A DNA stretch of 64,000 bases from Saxidomus purpurata (GCA_022818135.1 JAFMSR010000033.1:635001-699000), one strand, 5' to 3'; shown: positions 49,300-61,172, numbered from the stretch's first letter. Numbers and translations are program-made. The notes: generated by a model from the letters alone, not told the origin.

Positions 49300-52200
49300 T
49301 TATTACGGTTATCTGAATCTTATTATTTTTCTATATAAAAAGGTACACATATTTGTATGAGAGTTATGTATGCTGGTTTAGGTCAGTTTCGTTATCAGGA
49401 CAAGAGTTTTAAACTTTTAATATTCTTTCAATGATACCTAGTGGGACTACTACTTATTTTGTTAAGTCATTATTTCCACGAGCGGGAATGCGTTTTAACA
49501 CTACCAATGAGATGATGCAAAGATTAATGCAGAACGGAGTCAGATAATATTTGTTTTGAATTCCAATGCTACAAAATGAAAAACAAATACTGACAGAAAC
49601 ATTATCAGAAGCAATTAATAGCGAACGGCTATTATGTTTTGACCACTGCATTTTCGTGTCTGGCTATTTGGTTTAAAACGTATGGTAAACCAAAACCACA
49701 ACCATAACATTTTTTTTTAAATCGCCAAACCGATAAGTTATTTGCTTATAAAATAAACATTTCCCTTTTCTTGAAAGCCTTGATAACAATTATATATAAA
49801 CGCACTCATAACTGTACACAATATCATACGGATAAAGAATATGATAAATTACAGTTTGTACGGTATGGAAATTACAATGGTTAGCAAATGTTCAGTCGTT
49901 AAACCATGTACTATCTCCGAAGTTTGATGACAACCAATTGATAAGATAATACTTCGCAAGCGTTATGAAAGAGGGACATTAATCTCTAAAAACCAGTTTC
50001 TAAATAGCAAGCTGAATATATATACATTTTTCAAAGAAGATAACCGCGACATGGAGAAATAATACCTTTCGATACGTATGTTTGGATGTTTATTTAATTT
50101 TGAAATCAATGCATGTAAGTTGCAATGCATCACATGACCACATGAACGCGTATGGTCAAAAATGCTCATGGTCCAATTTATAACAATAAAAATAATTCTT
50201 CATATAAATTCTTTATTTCCTGGAAAAAAATCATTATGGTTCCACATAAAGTCCAATATAAGAAGTCTTATATACAGTAATGCCTTCTTTTAACAGATTA
50301 AACAGCAATCAACATAACAAACCCTTTTTGCATGAACAAAATCAACTGAATGAATGTTTAATGTCTAGATATAATATATTATATATTATGGCTTATAACT
50401 TTTAATTTAATTCACGCTTAGGCAGAAGTTAAAAAATATATTGATTTTCTAAAGATATTTACAAAAAAGATTTCATCAGAAAATGAGAAGAATAAATGCA
50501 TCATTTAAATTACATACGATAATAATAATTTGAAACATACTACCCAAACAAAAATGAGTGATTGCGCCAAGTAGTTCTTACTCGTATTTATGCATTTCAA
50601 AGAACGTACAGTGTGAACCGAATGATTTTCAATAGGAGAATCGCAACAGATTTCAGGACTAATTAAACCGATTAAAAAAGTTAGCGGAACTTGCCATGAA
50701 TATAGTACATCGCAGTGAGATGAAGCACGCGCAACTTTCGTCCGAATTGTAAGAGTTATTCCCCTCTAGTTGTTTTTTCTTAAAAGTCGTCAAAAGTAAT
50801 TAAGAATCACTTTTCAATGGAATAATTGCTTCTGACAAATGACATATTTTTCTCTGAAGCCATGTTCTTGTATGTATCGCTGTTTATTTAATCGTGTCAC
50901 CTAATTTCCGGGCAGCTTTTTTAAATTTTAGATGTACATGTTAGTTTATCTTGATTCACTTAACTAACCAACCATTTATAATGCTTAGGCGCATACCTAA
51001 AGACAAAGCAGCAATAGTTGTCAGGTGATTGATGGCAAGGCAACCTCAATGTCAAGTGGCATTACGCACATGGTGTAAGATCATCGGATGTAATTCCTAT
51101 TGAACATGCATGAGATGTGCTTCAACATTTTGTTTCAACCCGCCGACCTAACCAGGTAACGAAGGTTTAGATCGCTGCTGCATTTGTTGACGACACTCAA
51201 ACAAACAATAGAAAACTCATCGACAGTTTTCTAACTCGAATATTGAGTATTATTTCTGTACGAGGGGGCAAACGTGTTTCTAATTGCCTAAAAATCTTAT
51301 CTATATAACGTTTATGCCTAGTTGTGTATAAATGAATTGTTTGCATATTCAGTAATTCTATACTATCAACATTGGACTATATATTGAAAATAAAAATACA
51401 ACACATAAGAGAGGTTTTCATCTTGTCTTTCTCGAAAGACGTTAAGATTCTTGAGTGTGCAGTCAATGTAAAAACTATGTCCTCTGAAACCGCTGGTTGA
51501 CAGTCTATTCCAATTAGCTCAAATAATGTGATGATTAAGCTTTCTATTATCGACACATGCATCCTTTACCCTCGTCCCTCCATTTCCCTACCACTCCTGT
51601 TCACTGCAGTAGCTTTAAATACATTCTACAAATGTATGTAAGCTTACCAACTTATTCTACTTACCTACTGATCACATGTTTATAGTGACAGTGTATATAA
51701 ATACAAGATTTGAAACAATTCTATTTCACCTATCGCATTTCCGGGATTCTCTTATACTCTATCAGTGTTTAACATAGTACGAATACGTAAACTTTAAGGC
51801 ACCCAGCTACGTTGTTTATCGATCGTCTAAAAATGTACCAGTCGTTTCCATTGTGCGGCACAGTCAAGTATGCGATGTTAAAGGTTGACTATTAGCCTAT
51901 ATTGATTATCATTTTCCGCAGAAAACGCCGACAAAATATGGATGTGGTCTCACATCTCCCGCCAGTTCTCATACTAGACAAAACCCACACTGTAAACTTA
52001 AATTTACCCCGCGTATGCTATTGATATAATGCAATGCGGGAACCCTATTTTGGAAACGTCATGCATACTCTAGATGTGGTTTGTGCAGATTTTTTCTCAA
52101 AATTATCTAAATCCAATCGTATTCGATGCAGTTTAGAGTGGGATTTGATTCAGTTAATCGCTTTGCTTTGGAAAAACCGTGTGAGTTATTTCTTATTTAC

Positions 52201-53229
52201 ACAAATGCCTTAAGTATGCGATTGGTGTTTTCCGTTGTTTTAAATCTTGTATTCGTGTATCTGCCGTACAACATAGAACCAGTATACCTAGCAACTATGT
52301 ACCACACTAACCCCTGGACGATGAGGACAAAATACTTACAATCGTTTCTTTTTTCTGGAAATGCTTTTTATAATTCGATTGTGTTTCGCACAAATAAGAA
52401 ATAATTGGAAAATGTACAAAACAAATTGTTTTGGAAATTAGAAGTCTTTAAGAGGGTGTAGCGTTTTCCTCGCATATTCTATATGTAACACTTAAGAGTT
52501 CTTGTATATTCTATATTAAAATATAATAATCGCTTTTCTATTAAACGAATTGTAACAATTTAATTTTATGAGTATAATTAATAATGTAGTAGATGTTTTA
52601 TGACAATTGGTACAACCCTTTTGAAAATAAAGCCCGTGGGTAGGGGCTATAAAACCTATATATTACTTCTTTGAAATCTGAATTGTATTTGATCTAGTTA
52701 CACAAAGAAGTCAATGGTCCCTAACCAAAACTGCTTAAGGAACACTGATTTTTTAAAAAAGAGACCCCACTTGGATTAAGCTCTTTTTAATATCAGTTTT
52801 ATAAAAACAACGGCATAATTTTATTTCATTTCACACATATTAACAACTCATAAATTAAGTAAATGTATATACATGTATCAACAATTTAGCCAAGTCACAA
52901 AACTATAATTATAATAATTTACAAAATTATGCATGCTTGCTCACGTGTTTCTCTAAAATTGTCAAAGGTAGCAAAGTGCCATAGCAACTGCTGTGAAAAA
53001 AAAACAAGTAAAATGAAATAAAAGATAACTTAACAATAATTTGATATTCGGAGAGAACGCGAATAAAATGTATAATTGAAAGCCGAATACAATACAGAAA
53101 ACCGAAACAAAATCTTATCATAAATGCAGTACATTTATGATGTGAATTAGAATATGCTTTGATCCGCATAATGAAACATAGTAATTTTGCTAATATTTTA
53201 CAAAAAACGTACAACGTAACTCATACTCC
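49300..53229. other. Intergenic between the transposon and gene 3; repeat copy near 51600-52300
   Basis: AT-rich. The only structure I can support is the segment at about 51590-52300 that recurs near 61560-62055. No exon, RNA gene or promoter recognised. Confidence 0.4.
51597..52310. repeat. Copy of an unclassified repeat shared with 61560-62055
   Basis: CTACTTACCTACTGATCACA followed by TGTTTATAGTGACA at 51658 is repeated nearly exactly at about 61929. A frame around 52240-52290 reads VFVYLPYNIEPVYLA, matching IYVPYNIGQVLD near 61585. The order of blocks differs between sites. Family unknown. Confidence 0.6.
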
Positions 53230-53235
53230 TTTAAT
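53230..53235 (-). promoter_or_regulatory. Candidate poly(A) signal of gene 3 (ATTAAA)
   Basis: ATTAAA on the minus strand about 90 bases after the stop codon, the common variant signal. A canonical AATAAA occurs only some 500 bases after the stop. Confidence 0.35.
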
Positions 53236-53322
53236 GGTTTCTGAAAAGTCGCGAAGCATTGTTTTGTCACGTACGAAGCAATTCTGTATATCAACATGTT
53301 ACCAATTCTGTTGTAGAGCTTG

Positions 53323-53378
53323 CTAAAATCCACTGACTTCTTCATATTCATTGATGTTGCTTTCTGGTCCTCGTAGAT
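53323..53378 (-). CDS. Gene 3 exon: C-terminal tail with YEEV, and stop
   Basis: Encodes DLRGPESNINEYEEVSGF and TAG. Acceptor TTGTAG at 53379-53384. EYEEV is a possible phosphotyrosine or YxxV sorting motif that is absent from the gene 2 counterpart. Confidence 0.8.
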
Positions 53379-56300
53379 CTACAATTACATATTTGACTCG
53401 ACGTGTAAATAATAAGTATAGCATATATGGTTAATATTATATTACAATTCAAATTGGCAACATTGAACGTAATTGCATAATAGTAGGAAAATATGAAGAC
53501 CGTTAATTAAACATTGATATTGAATGTTTTTGGTGATTACCATTAACGTTGTCTAATGTGTCGTATGCTGGTGTTTCTGTTGGAGTAACATACAGATCTG
53601 GTGTAGTGTACAAGTTTTTACCTCTGGACCTGCAATGGAGCAAGATGACAATAATTATGCTACACTGCTTACCTTCTCGTTTTGTCTGTGCAACATTGAT
53701 AAAGAATGTTTACTCGATTCCGCATCCTCCTGGATGGGCGGCAGACACCTTAACCTCTACGCCACCGCTCCCCTTGCAAATGTTGTTTATGGAATAATAA
53801 AACCTTTTTTTCAGGCTCTTTGCATGTAGAGACAAATTCGTGTGATGTAAGAATTATTGATATATAACGAATAAAAACAGAATGTTACAAAATGAGCCTT
53901 CTTGTTAGTTATACATTTTGTATTGAATTTCGTTACCTATGTTTATGACGTGACCTATATACTACGAAACCAATTATTGCTGCTACGACAAGCAATGCGA
54001 CAGTGACACCAGCAGTTACTCCTGGTATTAATAATTTGTTCTCCACTTCAGAACCAGCTGCAAAACAAGAAGAACATCACTTTAAAGCTTTGCTTATTTA
54101 AGATAACTGCAAACATTTTTCCAAACATGTATATTATTATTAGCATTATTTGCGACGCTTTAAGGTTTTTGCATGCTTCCATTGTAAAGTTGTATGTGAA
54201 TGTTTAACAAAATTACTGCATATTTGCTTCTGATATTCTAAAACGTCCGCTATGTAACAGTAACACTATCTGTTTTAGTTAGAGGTTGGAGGTATACAGT
54301 GACTTACCGAAATGCCATTCAAAATAATTAATCATTTCGTAAAGCTACGAATCGATACCTTCGTTACATTGCGGACCACCATATCCACTTCTGCATTTAC
54401 CAGGACATTTGCCTTGATTGCGTGTACAGGTTCCCTCTGCACAGTAACATTTCTCGCTGCACTCCCCACCGAATGTGTCTTGAGGACATTCTAGCAACAA
54501 CAAGCAAATGCATTGAATTTATATTCCCCTGACAAATGAAGCAATTAACTGATAAAGAACAACTGGAAAATTCATTGCTTGTCTCTTTAAGAAAATATTT
54601 TTTTCTTAAATTTCATAATTACACTGTTGCCTCATTTTTGAGGAATGACATCTTTATTCACCACCGCCGAACTATATGTTAACATGGATATGGAATTTCA
54701 GAAGCGTTTGTAATGCTTTACAAACATATATATACTGGAAACTTTTTGTTCTATTATTCCTTCTAAACTATATTATGTTCGGAGAACTTTGTTTTTTCGC
54801 TAAAATATTAGAACTAGCAGCTTTAAAGTGATGTAGTAACTTTCTAACATAATTATTCTATATAGAAACTGAAGAATACTTGTTGTCTGAAACAAGTAGT
54901 ACTGATTTGATTTTACTCACAGCAGTTATGATCTTTCTATGTCAAACCAAGCTCGCTAACTGTTTCAACATATTTTCTCAAATCTGCTACATGTTATCAA
55001 AGATACATTATTTCATATAAATAATTGAAAGATGTAAAATGTAGACCACTGACTGCCAATAAAGTAATTGATTTTAGATATCTAAAATATAAAAAAGAAT
55101 CAGTTAAAATTTCTTTGTATTACTTTATGTCGAATTTTCAGAGAATAGCACGAACTATTCTTATCCACACTTCCGTCGCCATCACTTCGTGTTTAAGTTG
55201 TGCATGCCATGTCCTATCTTCCAAATTATTGCAAGTAATAGGTTTAACAAATCTTAAAAGTAGTGACTTAAACTCGATATTTGTCTGTAATAATAGTGTC
55301 TGTTGATCGATCATTTCAATGCCTAAATACACAGTTTTAAGCGTGTTCTGTGTGGCGTATAAACTTAATTGTGTATGCACGGTTCTTTTTGCTGATTATG
55401 TGTAAAAGCATTACCTTTACATGATATGATATTTCAGGCACAGTATGAATTTTGACTGCTTTTTGTTGTGTGTAGGTCTAGTTTTTATTTGAAGAATGCT
55501 GCATTTATTACTTTCGTTTTATAAAAGGGAAGAAAATGAACTGTTGTCTATGGAATGTGAAGTTTACAAAATCTCCTGTAAAGAGTTAATTACACCAACC
55601 ATTGTCTGAAAATACTAAGTATTTCATGTACCTATTTTAAAATAAACTACAACATTAAAAATGCTTCAGAAACATAATATCGACAAACAAGTGAGCAGAA
55701 GTTTGGTTTGGGACTTGAACTCAACTTACACAATTACAAGGTTATCGACCTAATCCCTACACCACTGAGTCTGACTAGAATAATGAGGGGAAAGTTAGCT
55801 AATAATATATTATATAAAGTAAAGGCAATTGAAGAGAATTCATTTGAAGGTTCTTCGTTATAGGTTGAAATCTTGATAAAGACTTCATCGTTTTCCATAA
55901 ATATTTGCTTTGCTTCAATTGCTTTTGCCTTTCCTGGTGGTTTAAATCAGTTGAGCTCAGCCCTTGACAGTATGAAGGCCTTTTTCTAAGGTCATTTATG
56001 ATACGCGTTTCTTTTAAGCGGACTAATCAACACCACATCATGTGTATAGAAACAATTTTGTTCTTTCAGTTTATTAGAAAGACTTTGTTACTTAATGAAA
56101 AGAAAATAATAGTCTAGATCTAGTCTACGAAATAAAAACACAATACGTACCAACAAGAACATCTAGATGATACTCTAACCTACTTGGAGTCGTGTAACTT
56201 CCTCCTGGTGCGGATGGAGATGAAGGATACCCGCTGACAGTAACGTAACATCGAAACGAAAGGGGGTGTGCAGATTCATAGGCAGTGATGTTGTATGATA

Positions 56301-57820
56301 ATGTTGCTGTTCGTGTGTAATCACACTGGCCATCGCTAAGAGCAGTGCCATCATTGATTGTATAAGCATCACCAATGGCGGCTATATATCCGGATCCCGT
56401 TTCTGATGACATTTCCCACCTTATCTGAGTTGTATCTATACTGCCTATGCTCGCTACACATGTAAGTTGTAACATATCGCCAATATTGAACTCGGCTTTG
56501 TTCGATAAGCTGCCTCCATCTACTAATTGCCCATTTTTCTTCCCTTGCAGTGAAGTCATTTTTGGCAACACTGGACAAAATATGTTTATACATTACTGCA
56601 AATACGTACAACTAACAATTACGTGATGTTGGCTGTGTCACTATGAACAATGGACTGACATCAGCAAAATATAGAACTATTACTTAATGTGATGTAAACA
56701 AACAAAAAAACAAAGGACAATCACTCTGTAAAATAAATCCGGATAAAACTCTCACAAGGATGAGTTTGGCCAAGAGTTTCAGAGATGAAGTTCGAACAAG
56801 ATGGTGCCTGCGGACAAACTGAATCAAGTTTATCCGCCTTCAAAGAGTGGGGGTGAAGTTGTTAACATATTGTAACCATTCTAAAGAGTCTTAATTGAAA
56901 TCCAACCATGTTTAAAGTCAAGTTACCAACCCCTATATTAACGAACAATTTTGTATATTGCAAGAACCAACCAGCATTCTCTCAAGTATATTTATAGATT
57001 CTTAACCTAATACATTTCAGACTGGAAAGAATTTTGTGTTCTCAAAATATGTATTCCATAATCTGCAACTGCATGTGTGAAATGGCTGGCGATGCACAAG
57101 AGGTTGCTACCAAAACAGTTGCTTTCATAATCATTTATTATCATTTACCATGCCAACAGTTTCATTATAATTCATTAACCATGCGGACATTTTTCTAATC
57201 ATTCATTTACCATGCTAGCAAAGGTCAATTATAAATCCTCTTTCATCAATCTGAGTAAAGCAATCGATTCATTCTTCAGATGAGATGAATTATATCAGAT
57301 TGGTTCTTTACCTGACTAATCTTCACCGGTGCCTCACTCCTGTTGATAACAATATCATATCAGTTTAATACATGTGATAACTGATAAATATATTAATTGA
57401 TAAACTTACCAAAAACCTCAAGGGTAGCGTTTTGACGTAACGAAGAAGTAACAAGGAAACTGGTTTCATAAGTATAGTCACACGTATAAAGTCTGGCATC
57501 ACTGCAGTCTATTTTCTGTATACTCATAGTCACTTGAAGGTATGGTTGGATACCACTTTTATCCCCTGACACTATAAACTCTCTATTATTTGTTATTTGA
57601 TCACCTAATCTCGCCTCATCTAAATTAGTATCTGGATTGTGTACAAAAGATGTAAAATGTTGAAACTGATTGGAACCTTGGTGTGTTTCTCGCAAAATCT
57701 TTATGTTATATACCTTGTTAACATCAGCTTCATTGACAGAACACTTCAGTGTTAACCTCCCTGAGACTGTATCATCTTTAACAACTCTGGCTGGGCTCGA
57801 GATAAAATATATGCCAGTAC
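53323..57820 (-). CDS. Gene 3: Ig-Ig-EGF single-pass receptor, first exon not found
   Basis: Exons 57410-57820, 56151-56570, 54359-54490, 53937-54057, 53541-53629 and 53323-53378 join in frame, giving 408 residues plus one split codon at the start. The order is an Ig-like domain (136 codons), a second Ig-like domain (139), one 8-cysteine MEGF-type EGF repeat (43), a membrane helix and a tyrosine-bearing tail of about 48 residues. Each Ig domain has the paired cysteines of the fold (LTLKCSV with DARLYTCDY; LQLTCVAS with LSFRCYV). The membrane and tail exons are paralogous to gene 2. The 5' acceptor is phase 1, so a signal-peptide exon ending in phase 1 is required; none is convincing up to 64000. 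A cell-surface recognition role is inferred. Confidence 0.85.
53541..53629 (-). CDS. Gene 3 exon: cytoplasmic tyrosine-rich tail
   Basis: 89 nt, phase 2 in and phase 1 out. Encodes NLYTTPDLYVTPTETPAYDT and then LDNVN. It is residue-for-residue alignable with gene 2 exon 8 (shared pattern YT.P.LYV.PTE.P.Y.TLDNV). Acceptor TTGCAG and donor GTAATC. Confidence 0.85.
53937..54057 (-). CDS. Gene 3 exon: transmembrane helix
   Basis: 121 nt, phase 1 in and phase 2 out. The helix includes VTAGVTVALLVVAAIIGFVV, followed by basic RSRHKHR. Acceptor TTTTGCAG and donor GTAACG. Confidence 0.9.
54359..54490 (-). CDS. Gene 3 exon: EGF repeat
   Basis: 43 codons, phase 1-1, eight cysteines. Contains PQDTFGGECSEKCYC and RSGYGGPQCNE. 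The spacing is that of the gene 2 repeats, though the middle loop is shorter. Acceptor TTGCTAG and donor GTATCG. Confidence 0.9.
54491..56150. other. Gene 3 intron: SINE scrap, otherwise nothing
   Basis: AT-rich intron. It was read for additional EGF exons and none were found. See the SINE fragment at 55700-55780. Confidence 0.5.
55700..55780 (-). mobile_element. tRNA-derived SINE fragment
   Basis: On the minus strand CTCAGTGGTGTAGGGATTAG resembles an A box and GAGTTCAAGTCCC a B box at tRNA-like distance. Only the head is recognised. Confidence 0.5.
56151..56570 (-). CDS. Gene 3 exon: second Ig-like domain
   Basis: 139 codons, phase 1-1. DMLQLTCVAS gives the B-strand Cys, IRWEM the core Trp and LSFRCYVTVSG the F-strand Cys. 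Acceptor TGTCCAG and donor GTACGT. One further cysteine (DGQCDY) is unpaired within the domain. An Asn-Ile-Thr sequon is present. Confidence 0.9.
56571..57409. other. Gene 3 intron between the Ig exons
   Basis: Contains three imperfect units of about 50 bp around 57130-57235 sharing ATCATTTACCATGC. No exon. Confidence 0.5.
57410..57820 (-). CDS. Gene 3 exon: first Ig-like domain
   Basis: 136 codons, phase 1-1. GRLTLKCSVNEAD gives the B-strand Cys and CSDARLYTCDYTY the D-x(3)-Y-x-C motif of the F strand. Acceptor TTTTCAG at 57821-57827 and donor GTAAGT at 57404-57409. An Asn-Ala-Thr sequon lies near the end. The core Trp is not obvious, so it may be a divergent V-set-like fold. Confidence 0.9.
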
Positions 57821-57827
57821 CTGAAAA

Positions 57828-59557
57828 CAAGAAACACCAACGTTTTTTCAAAAAAGTACAATGTGAGTGTATCATGTACTCCATCGTATCACGCTCAGGA
57901 ATTAGAAAGAGAATTTAGTACAACTTTAATTTTCACCTCTGTTTGTCATTCAACGAAATCAGACTACAAAATGTATGGTCTTTTTTCATTTACTAATTAT
58001 TTCATGCAACAGCAATACAACAATACTAAACTACGTTAAATTCCGTTCATCATATTCCTTTATTAGTTATCGTGAAGGATTTCTTTGCAATATGAAATAC
58101 CCCCTTATCCAATGAAACCAATGGGGAATATTCAAATTCAGTGGAAGCCGTTGAATTTCGACAGGATAATTTAACAAAAAGTGTTTAAAACAAGTGACGT
58201 CACTCGTAAGTGACGAATGCCCCCAAGTAGTGACGTTTCAATATTACTCTTGTTCACTTCACAAAATAACCAATATTTAAAGTTTTGAGTGAGAATTATA
58301 CACAACAAGAACTGTCACTTTTATGGCCCTGGCCTTCATTGTGTGGACCTAATTTCTTGCTCGTTACACTATCTTTATGTGATCAACATTTTTCGAATTT
58401 ATTATAAAATTTGATGTATTATTATAGATCGAGAAAAAGTCTGAACAGAGAAAACTGTTTATAGACACAGTCAGTTAATGAGAAATTCATTTTTCGCATG
58501 ACAAGTCTCCATGCTCTCAACATTTTGCGCCATGTAGTTTTAAAGTCCGGACACCAATGTGTGCAAAAAAATGTATACATGATTCTATGACATTTTAACT
58601 TGTAAATGTTACCTTGACCTTTAAGAAAGGAGTACAGGGCTTCCACGCAACATATCATATTCAGGTAGTTTTAAAATCCTTCAATGCAAACATGAGATAC
58701 AGTCCAACCAGACATGAGTGTGTGAATATATACTGGGCCCGTTACCTTTGAACTGTTAGTATGATATTGACCTTTGATGCTGGGCCGTCTTGTGCGTTGC
58801 AGTGTTTAATGTACCAATATTTCAATCAATGTCAAGAATGCGTGTGCCTAGTTTTCATTTCTCTATATGGCCAGCGCAGTCTATGGCACGAAATGATCAG
58901 TGTAAGGCAAAAGAAATACTCCCGACTTGCACTCAGTTTGCATTATATATGATCAATCCTACATCCCGATATATCGGTGGGCTGATTAATATGCTGAAGG
59001 AGACCATGATCGAAGCACCGAATTCTTATTTGTGTTCAAATTATTGCAGGGCCGCAAAAGCGACCCGCTACATGTAGTTTGCGTGGTTGAAAATGTAACA
59101 TGTAAGTGAAGTAGTTTATAGTTTTCTTCTGTCTCTAAAGTTTGTTAAGTTAATTAGCATCTCTCAATTCAAAATATTCACATGAAAGCTTTGTTTGTAT
59201 GTCCGTTGTTATACGTAGTATTACAGTTTTTCTGGTCTTACTTACTGTAACGTGGAATTTATTGAAACCAAATTTCTGCAAAAAAACCCCAAAAAAACCC
59301 AGTGGATCTGAGATTGGGCTGTTTGTAAGCTACAAGCAAATGATGTTAAGTTAAAAAGTGTTCTTTACATCACCTGTATTCTAACTTCTGTGGTGAGACT
59401 ACATTACTATGCACATTCAAGTCAAAAACAAATGTGCTATACATCACCTGTATTTTTATTTCTATGGTAAAAACAAAAATAATATCAAACAGGGAATGCC
59501 ACGTACCAAAAACGCAGCCTCCCCAAAACGAGCCCCACATCACCCAGAAGTGCACAC
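57828..59557. other. Upstream region or first intron of gene 3; repeat fragments
   Basis: No signal-peptide exon recognised. TGACGTCACTCGTAAGTGACG near 58197 and ACCTTGACCTTTAAG / GACCTTTGATGCTGGGCC fragments (about 58611, 58771) are pieces of dispersed repeats. Confidence 0.4.
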
Positions 59558-59561
59558 CACC

Positions 59562-59600
<39 letters not shown>

Positions 59601-59648
59601 CACACACACACAATCATGTACACACACACATATACACTACCAACACAC
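59558..59648. repeat. (CA)n microsatellite
   Basis: ACACAC runs at about 59564-59598 and in interrupted form to about 59648. The Thr/His-rich and Cys/Val-rich frames over it are artefacts of the repeat. Confidence 0.95.
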
Positions 59649-59689
59649 ACTAGCATACAAAGCAAACACACGAGGACAAAACGAACAAT

Positions 59690-60135
59690 TAAAGGAACAC
59701 AGTGGGGCACCGCCTTGGAACGGTCAGTGGCAAAAACACCACTGGGGAGCTTAAACCGGTTTATGGTGCGCACCCAACCTCACTCTTACTCTTAAGACTA
59801 AATAACTGTCCATGTGCTGTGGATTTTGCAAACAACTGAAATCCATTAATTCCGTATTGTACGATGTTCTTTTTGTGAGTCGCACAAAGACATAACGCAG
59901 AAAGTTTGTTCAGGAAATGTTCACATGTTAAGTCCTTTTCGTTGCCTCTTGTCAAATGAATGTTTAGGAAGGCTATGACAATGTTATTTTCAGGTAGACC
60001 AGCGCGTGGAGGCACTATTGGCTTTCATTCTCCTTATTTCAATAGTAGCAAATTATTGTTTCACCTATCGTCGTATCAGCAAAACAATACTTGAGACTCA
60101 TGGCTGGTAATTTCATCCCCGTCCAGTCAGCATTA
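59690..60135 (-). repeat. Probable interspersed element with a short open frame
   Basis: From GGTCAGTGGCAAAAACACCA (about 59720) to about 60130 the sequence is less AT-rich than its flanks. On the minus strand it holds an 84-residue open frame (59761-60015), including NIVIAFLNIHLTRGNEKD and KKNIVQYGINGFQLFAKS. I do not recognise the protein. The compositional shift and apparent protein-like frame suggest part of a mobile element rather than an exon of gene 3. Confidence 0.4.
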
Positions 60136-60734
60136 ATCAATTTCATAGGACCATGATTGCTTATTTGCGGAGATATGTCGCTATTAATTCTTTCACGACT
60201 CCGTAATTTTTTTATTGACTGTTAGGCGTAATGATACTTTCTGTAATTCACACTGATTAAACATCATGGTGCAGTATTCATATTTAACCGGATGTTTTAA
60301 ATGGTAACCGTGATTTTTAAAAAAGTCAATTTCAGTTACTTCCATTTGCGAGGATGGTTCAAAAAGTCGTTATTGGCATCCAAAATGCCGATTCGGGATA
60401 ATAGAAAATCATGGTTGTTTTACAGATCTGACATGGAGTCGCTGATTTAAATAATATACATCGGAAGGAAATAAAAAGATCGCTGTACACAGAACGTCGC
60501 TGAAAACAGGCGATTGCCAAAACAATCTTTACTGCATATTTATTTTATGCATTGTTTTCAGAAAAAAATATATATACAGATTTGTTGATAAACGTTGGCG
60601 ATGTTACTTTATCGTGACGTCATAATTGCGTCGTTCAATTTCGTTCAATTCGGTTCAAGTCATGTCTATATATTGGTTGTATCAATACGAAAAAGGTCGC
60701 CTCAGTGTTTATAGGGTTGGTAGTGCGATAAGTA
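60136..60734. other. No gene recognised
   Basis: AT-rich. One CGTGACGTCATAATTGCGTC patch at about 60613. Confidence 0.4.
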
Positions 60735-60930
60735 TATGTAGTGGAGCACGTCTAGAAGCGCAGCAAGTCCAAGTAATGCAGCTTGTCAAAGTAGCACAAC
60801 AAGTCCAAGAAGAGCATCAAGTCTAAATAGCGCAGCAAGTCATAGAAGTGCAGCAAGTCCAGGTAGTCCAGCATGTCCAAAATGGAAGCTAGTCAAGGAA
60901 GGACCACAAGTAAAAGTAGCGTAGCAAATC
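60735..60930 (+). repeat. Degenerate 18-bp minisatellite (AGAAGCGCAGCAAGTCCA-like)
   Basis: About ten units such as GCGCAGCAAGTCCAAGTA follow in register. In one frame they read SAASPSN, SSTTSPRR, NSAASHR and SAASPGS, uninterrupted from about 60743 to the stop near 60925. It could be part of a low-complexity coding exon, but no flanking domain supports that. Confidence 0.7.
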
Positions 60931-60978
60931 CGTAAAACATAGCTGCTCCAACTCTTACCAAGTCTTACCAAGACATTG

Positions 60979-61172
60979 TCACCTCAGTATATAATCCCCC
61001 ATTGGTAACGTTGACACAGGTACTGTGCTTGTAGACTTGTCTGTTTTGAAGTCAGCTACAGTTAGAAGAACTTCTGCATTGTATATGGCTGCTAGGTGAT
61101 TGTTGAGAACATTGCTGGGTGTCCCATGTTGGTGTTGGGGGACATTTGGTAAATTTACAACAGAAGTGTGCT
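60979..61172 (-). CDS. Unidentified open segment with an acceptor-like start
   Basis: Read leftward after GAATTTCTCAG, a 64-codon frame includes VVNLPNVPQHQHGTPSNVLN and STVPVSTLPMGDYILR and then stops (TGA at about 60979). A GAG|GTGACA donor-like site overlaps the end. The translation looks protein-like, but I recognise no family and cannot join it to gene 3. It could be an exon of an unseen gene or a mobile-element scrap. Confidence 0.25.

Noticed and set aside
59225..59275. 30-base mini-exon with GCAG acceptor and GTAAGT donor on the minus strand
   Set aside because: No phase or sequence link to gene 3; likely chance or repeat-derived.
59370..59795. Cys/Val-rich and Thr/His-rich frames on both strands
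   Set aside because: Produced by the CA microsatellite and a flanking repeat.
60066..60110. Signal-peptide exon for gene 3 (ATG frame ending in phase 1 at a GTGAAA donor)
   Set aside because: The phase fits, but the peptide lacks a hydrophobic core and the segment lies in an apparent interspersed repeat.
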